Shown here: piece after piece, positions 33,974-34,581 of the stretch
Layout: every line of letters begins with the position of its first letter
Numbering within the stretch: position 1 is the first letter of the stretch
DNA from: Bacteroidales bacterium
Lineage (GTDB): Bacteria; Bacteroidota; Bacteroidia; Bacteroidales; UBA932
Direction: 5' to 3'
Assembly (NCBI GenBank): GCA_017399865.1
Contig: JAFQAT010000063.1
Location: forward strand, 1-34,581
DNA: 34,581 nucleotides
Position numbers and translations under genes: made by a program
The notes under the pieces: model-generated
Seen by the model: the letters and a program-made list of their open reading frames with translations, nothing else
What the model was told of the DNA's origin: nothing
Databases searched by the model: none

Positions 33974-34024
33974 AAAAAGTGCCCGCGGCCCCCTGAAAAA
34001 AAACAGGGCTGTCGCGGGCACTTT
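33974..34024 (-). terminator. Strong intrinsic terminator of the pgk gene
   Basis: A perfect 12-bp stem (AAAGTGCCCGCG at 33976-33987, CGCGGGCACTTT at 34013-34024) with an inner 5-bp stem CCCTG/CAGGG around an A8 loop. The minus-strand RNA continues into a U run (33978-33974). It lies 30 bp after the pgk stop codon and separates pgk from the next gene's promoter. Confidence 0.85.
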
Positions 34025-34053
34025 CATTATGAAAATGCACTTGGTGCTTCAGA

Positions 34054-34581
34054 TTATGCGCGGATTGCTGCGATACCAGGGAGCTCCTTGCCCTCGAGGT
34101 ACTCGAGCATTGCTCCACCACCTGTAGAAACGTAGCTTACCTTGTCAGCGTAACCCATCTGGGTAACAGCTGCAACTGAGTCACCACCGCCTACGAGGGT
34201 GAATGCGCCGTTCTCTGCAGTAGCCTTTGCAAGGATCTCTGCGATGCGGTTTGTACCCTTTGCGAATGCAGGAATCTCGAACACGCCTACAGGACCGTTC
34301 CAAAGGATGGTCTTTGAGTTCATGAGAACCTCCTCCCAAGTTGCGAGGGTGCTTGGAGCTGCGTCCATGCCTTCCCAACCGTCAGGAATCTCTGTGTTGA
34401 GACAGATCTTTGTGTTTGCATCGTTAGAGAAATCGTCAGCGATGACAACTTCCTTAGAGAGATATATCTTCACTCCCTTCTCCTCTGCCTTCTTGAGAGT
34501 GTCGAGAGCGAGCTGCATCTGATCGTCCTCGCAGAGCGAGCGGCCGATCTTTCCGCCCTGAGCCTTCTTGAATGTATATAC
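34054..34581 (-). CDS. pgk: Phosphoglycerate kinase, C-terminal part (cut by the window edge)
   Basis: 175 residues are present of about 400 in the family; the reading frame continues to base 34581 and the start lies outside the window. It makes ATP from 1,3-bisphosphoglycerate in glycolysis. Visible C-domain motifs are [10 protein letters not shown] (nucleotide-binding loop), [13 protein letters not shown] and [22 protein letters not shown] at the C-terminus. Codon use is biased as expected of a highly expressed gene. Terminated by the hairpin at 33974-34024. Confidence 0.97.
   Translation of the reverse strand, partial: VYTFKKAQGGKIGRSLCEDDQMQLALDTLKKAEEKGVKIYLSKEVVIADDFSNDANTKICLNTEIPDGWEGMDAAPSTLATWEEVLMNSKTILWNGPVGVFEIPAFAKGTNRIAEILAKATAENGAFTLVGGGDSVAAVTQMGYADKVSYVSTGGGAMLEYLEGKELPGIAAIRA

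Overview
The window looks like chromosomal DNA of a Bacteroidota species, most likely order Bacteroidales. The evidence is gene content (RicT/PSP1, OstA-like protein next to SurA-like foldases, LytS/LytTR regulators, a DUF5009 membrane protein, a PII-like protein behind an RND pump, PorT-type outer-membrane barrels), many TAnnTTTG promoter elements with an upstream TTG/TTTG about 19-23 nt away, and the near absence of Shine-Dalgarno sequences. Base composition is roughly balanced. Genus cannot be fixed from the sequence alone. Most of the window is a dense, ordinary housekeeping chromosome; the left end (1-966) is the only stretch that looks like degraded accessory DNA.

Layout. 1-966: a hairpin repeat, a truncated DUF4143 protein with its own promoter, three 33-bp direct repeats and a short remnant ORF. 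967-4945: purine salvage (guanine deaminase, xanthine phosphoribosyltransferase, xanthine/uracil permease) interrupted by a convergent trkH K+ transporter. 4948-5394: free methionine-(R)-sulfoxide reductase. 5514-9083: a LytS-type sensor kinase with a Pro/Met/His-rich periplasmic loop, its LytTR response regulator, an SGNH hydrolase, and a second, membrane-anchored LytTR protein with repeat operators at its promoter. 9097-16725 (minus strand): guaB, a SurA-N-like lipoprotein, a two-parvulin SurA-like foldase, an OstA/LptA-like protein and a DUF5009 membrane protein, spaced like one operon. 16840-18869: a TIGR01212 radical SAM protein and an NlpC/P60 hydrolase. 18872-25052 (minus): an eight-gene probable operon: outer-membrane barrel, thioredoxin, second paralogous barrel, LOG family protein, long-chain polyprenyl diphosphate synthase, DNA polymerase III delta-prime, RicT, TrmB. 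25117-31130 (minus): tripartite RND efflux operon (TolC, adaptor, pump) ending in a PII-like protein. 31257-32686: Lgt and a ProXp-ala-like deacylase. 32750-33928: a single-ORF fusion of MsrA with an AlkD-like DNA alkylation repair domain. 34054-end: the C-terminal part of phosphoglycerate kinase, followed by a strong terminator.

Points that stand out: the MsrA-AlkD fusion; the metal-binding-looking loop in the LytS kinase; 9-bp direct repeats 20 bp apart plus an inverted copy around the promoter of the membrane LytTR gene; a group of genes whose -7 promoter element lies only 5-9 nt from the start codon, implying leaderless mRNAs (including both methionine sulfoxide reductases); a dyad that could be both terminator and operator between the efflux and barrel/thioredoxin operons; and the serine/aspartate/leucine repeats and long basic tail of the OstA-like protein. 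I saw no CRISPR array, tRNA, rRNA, prophage or intact insertion sequence.
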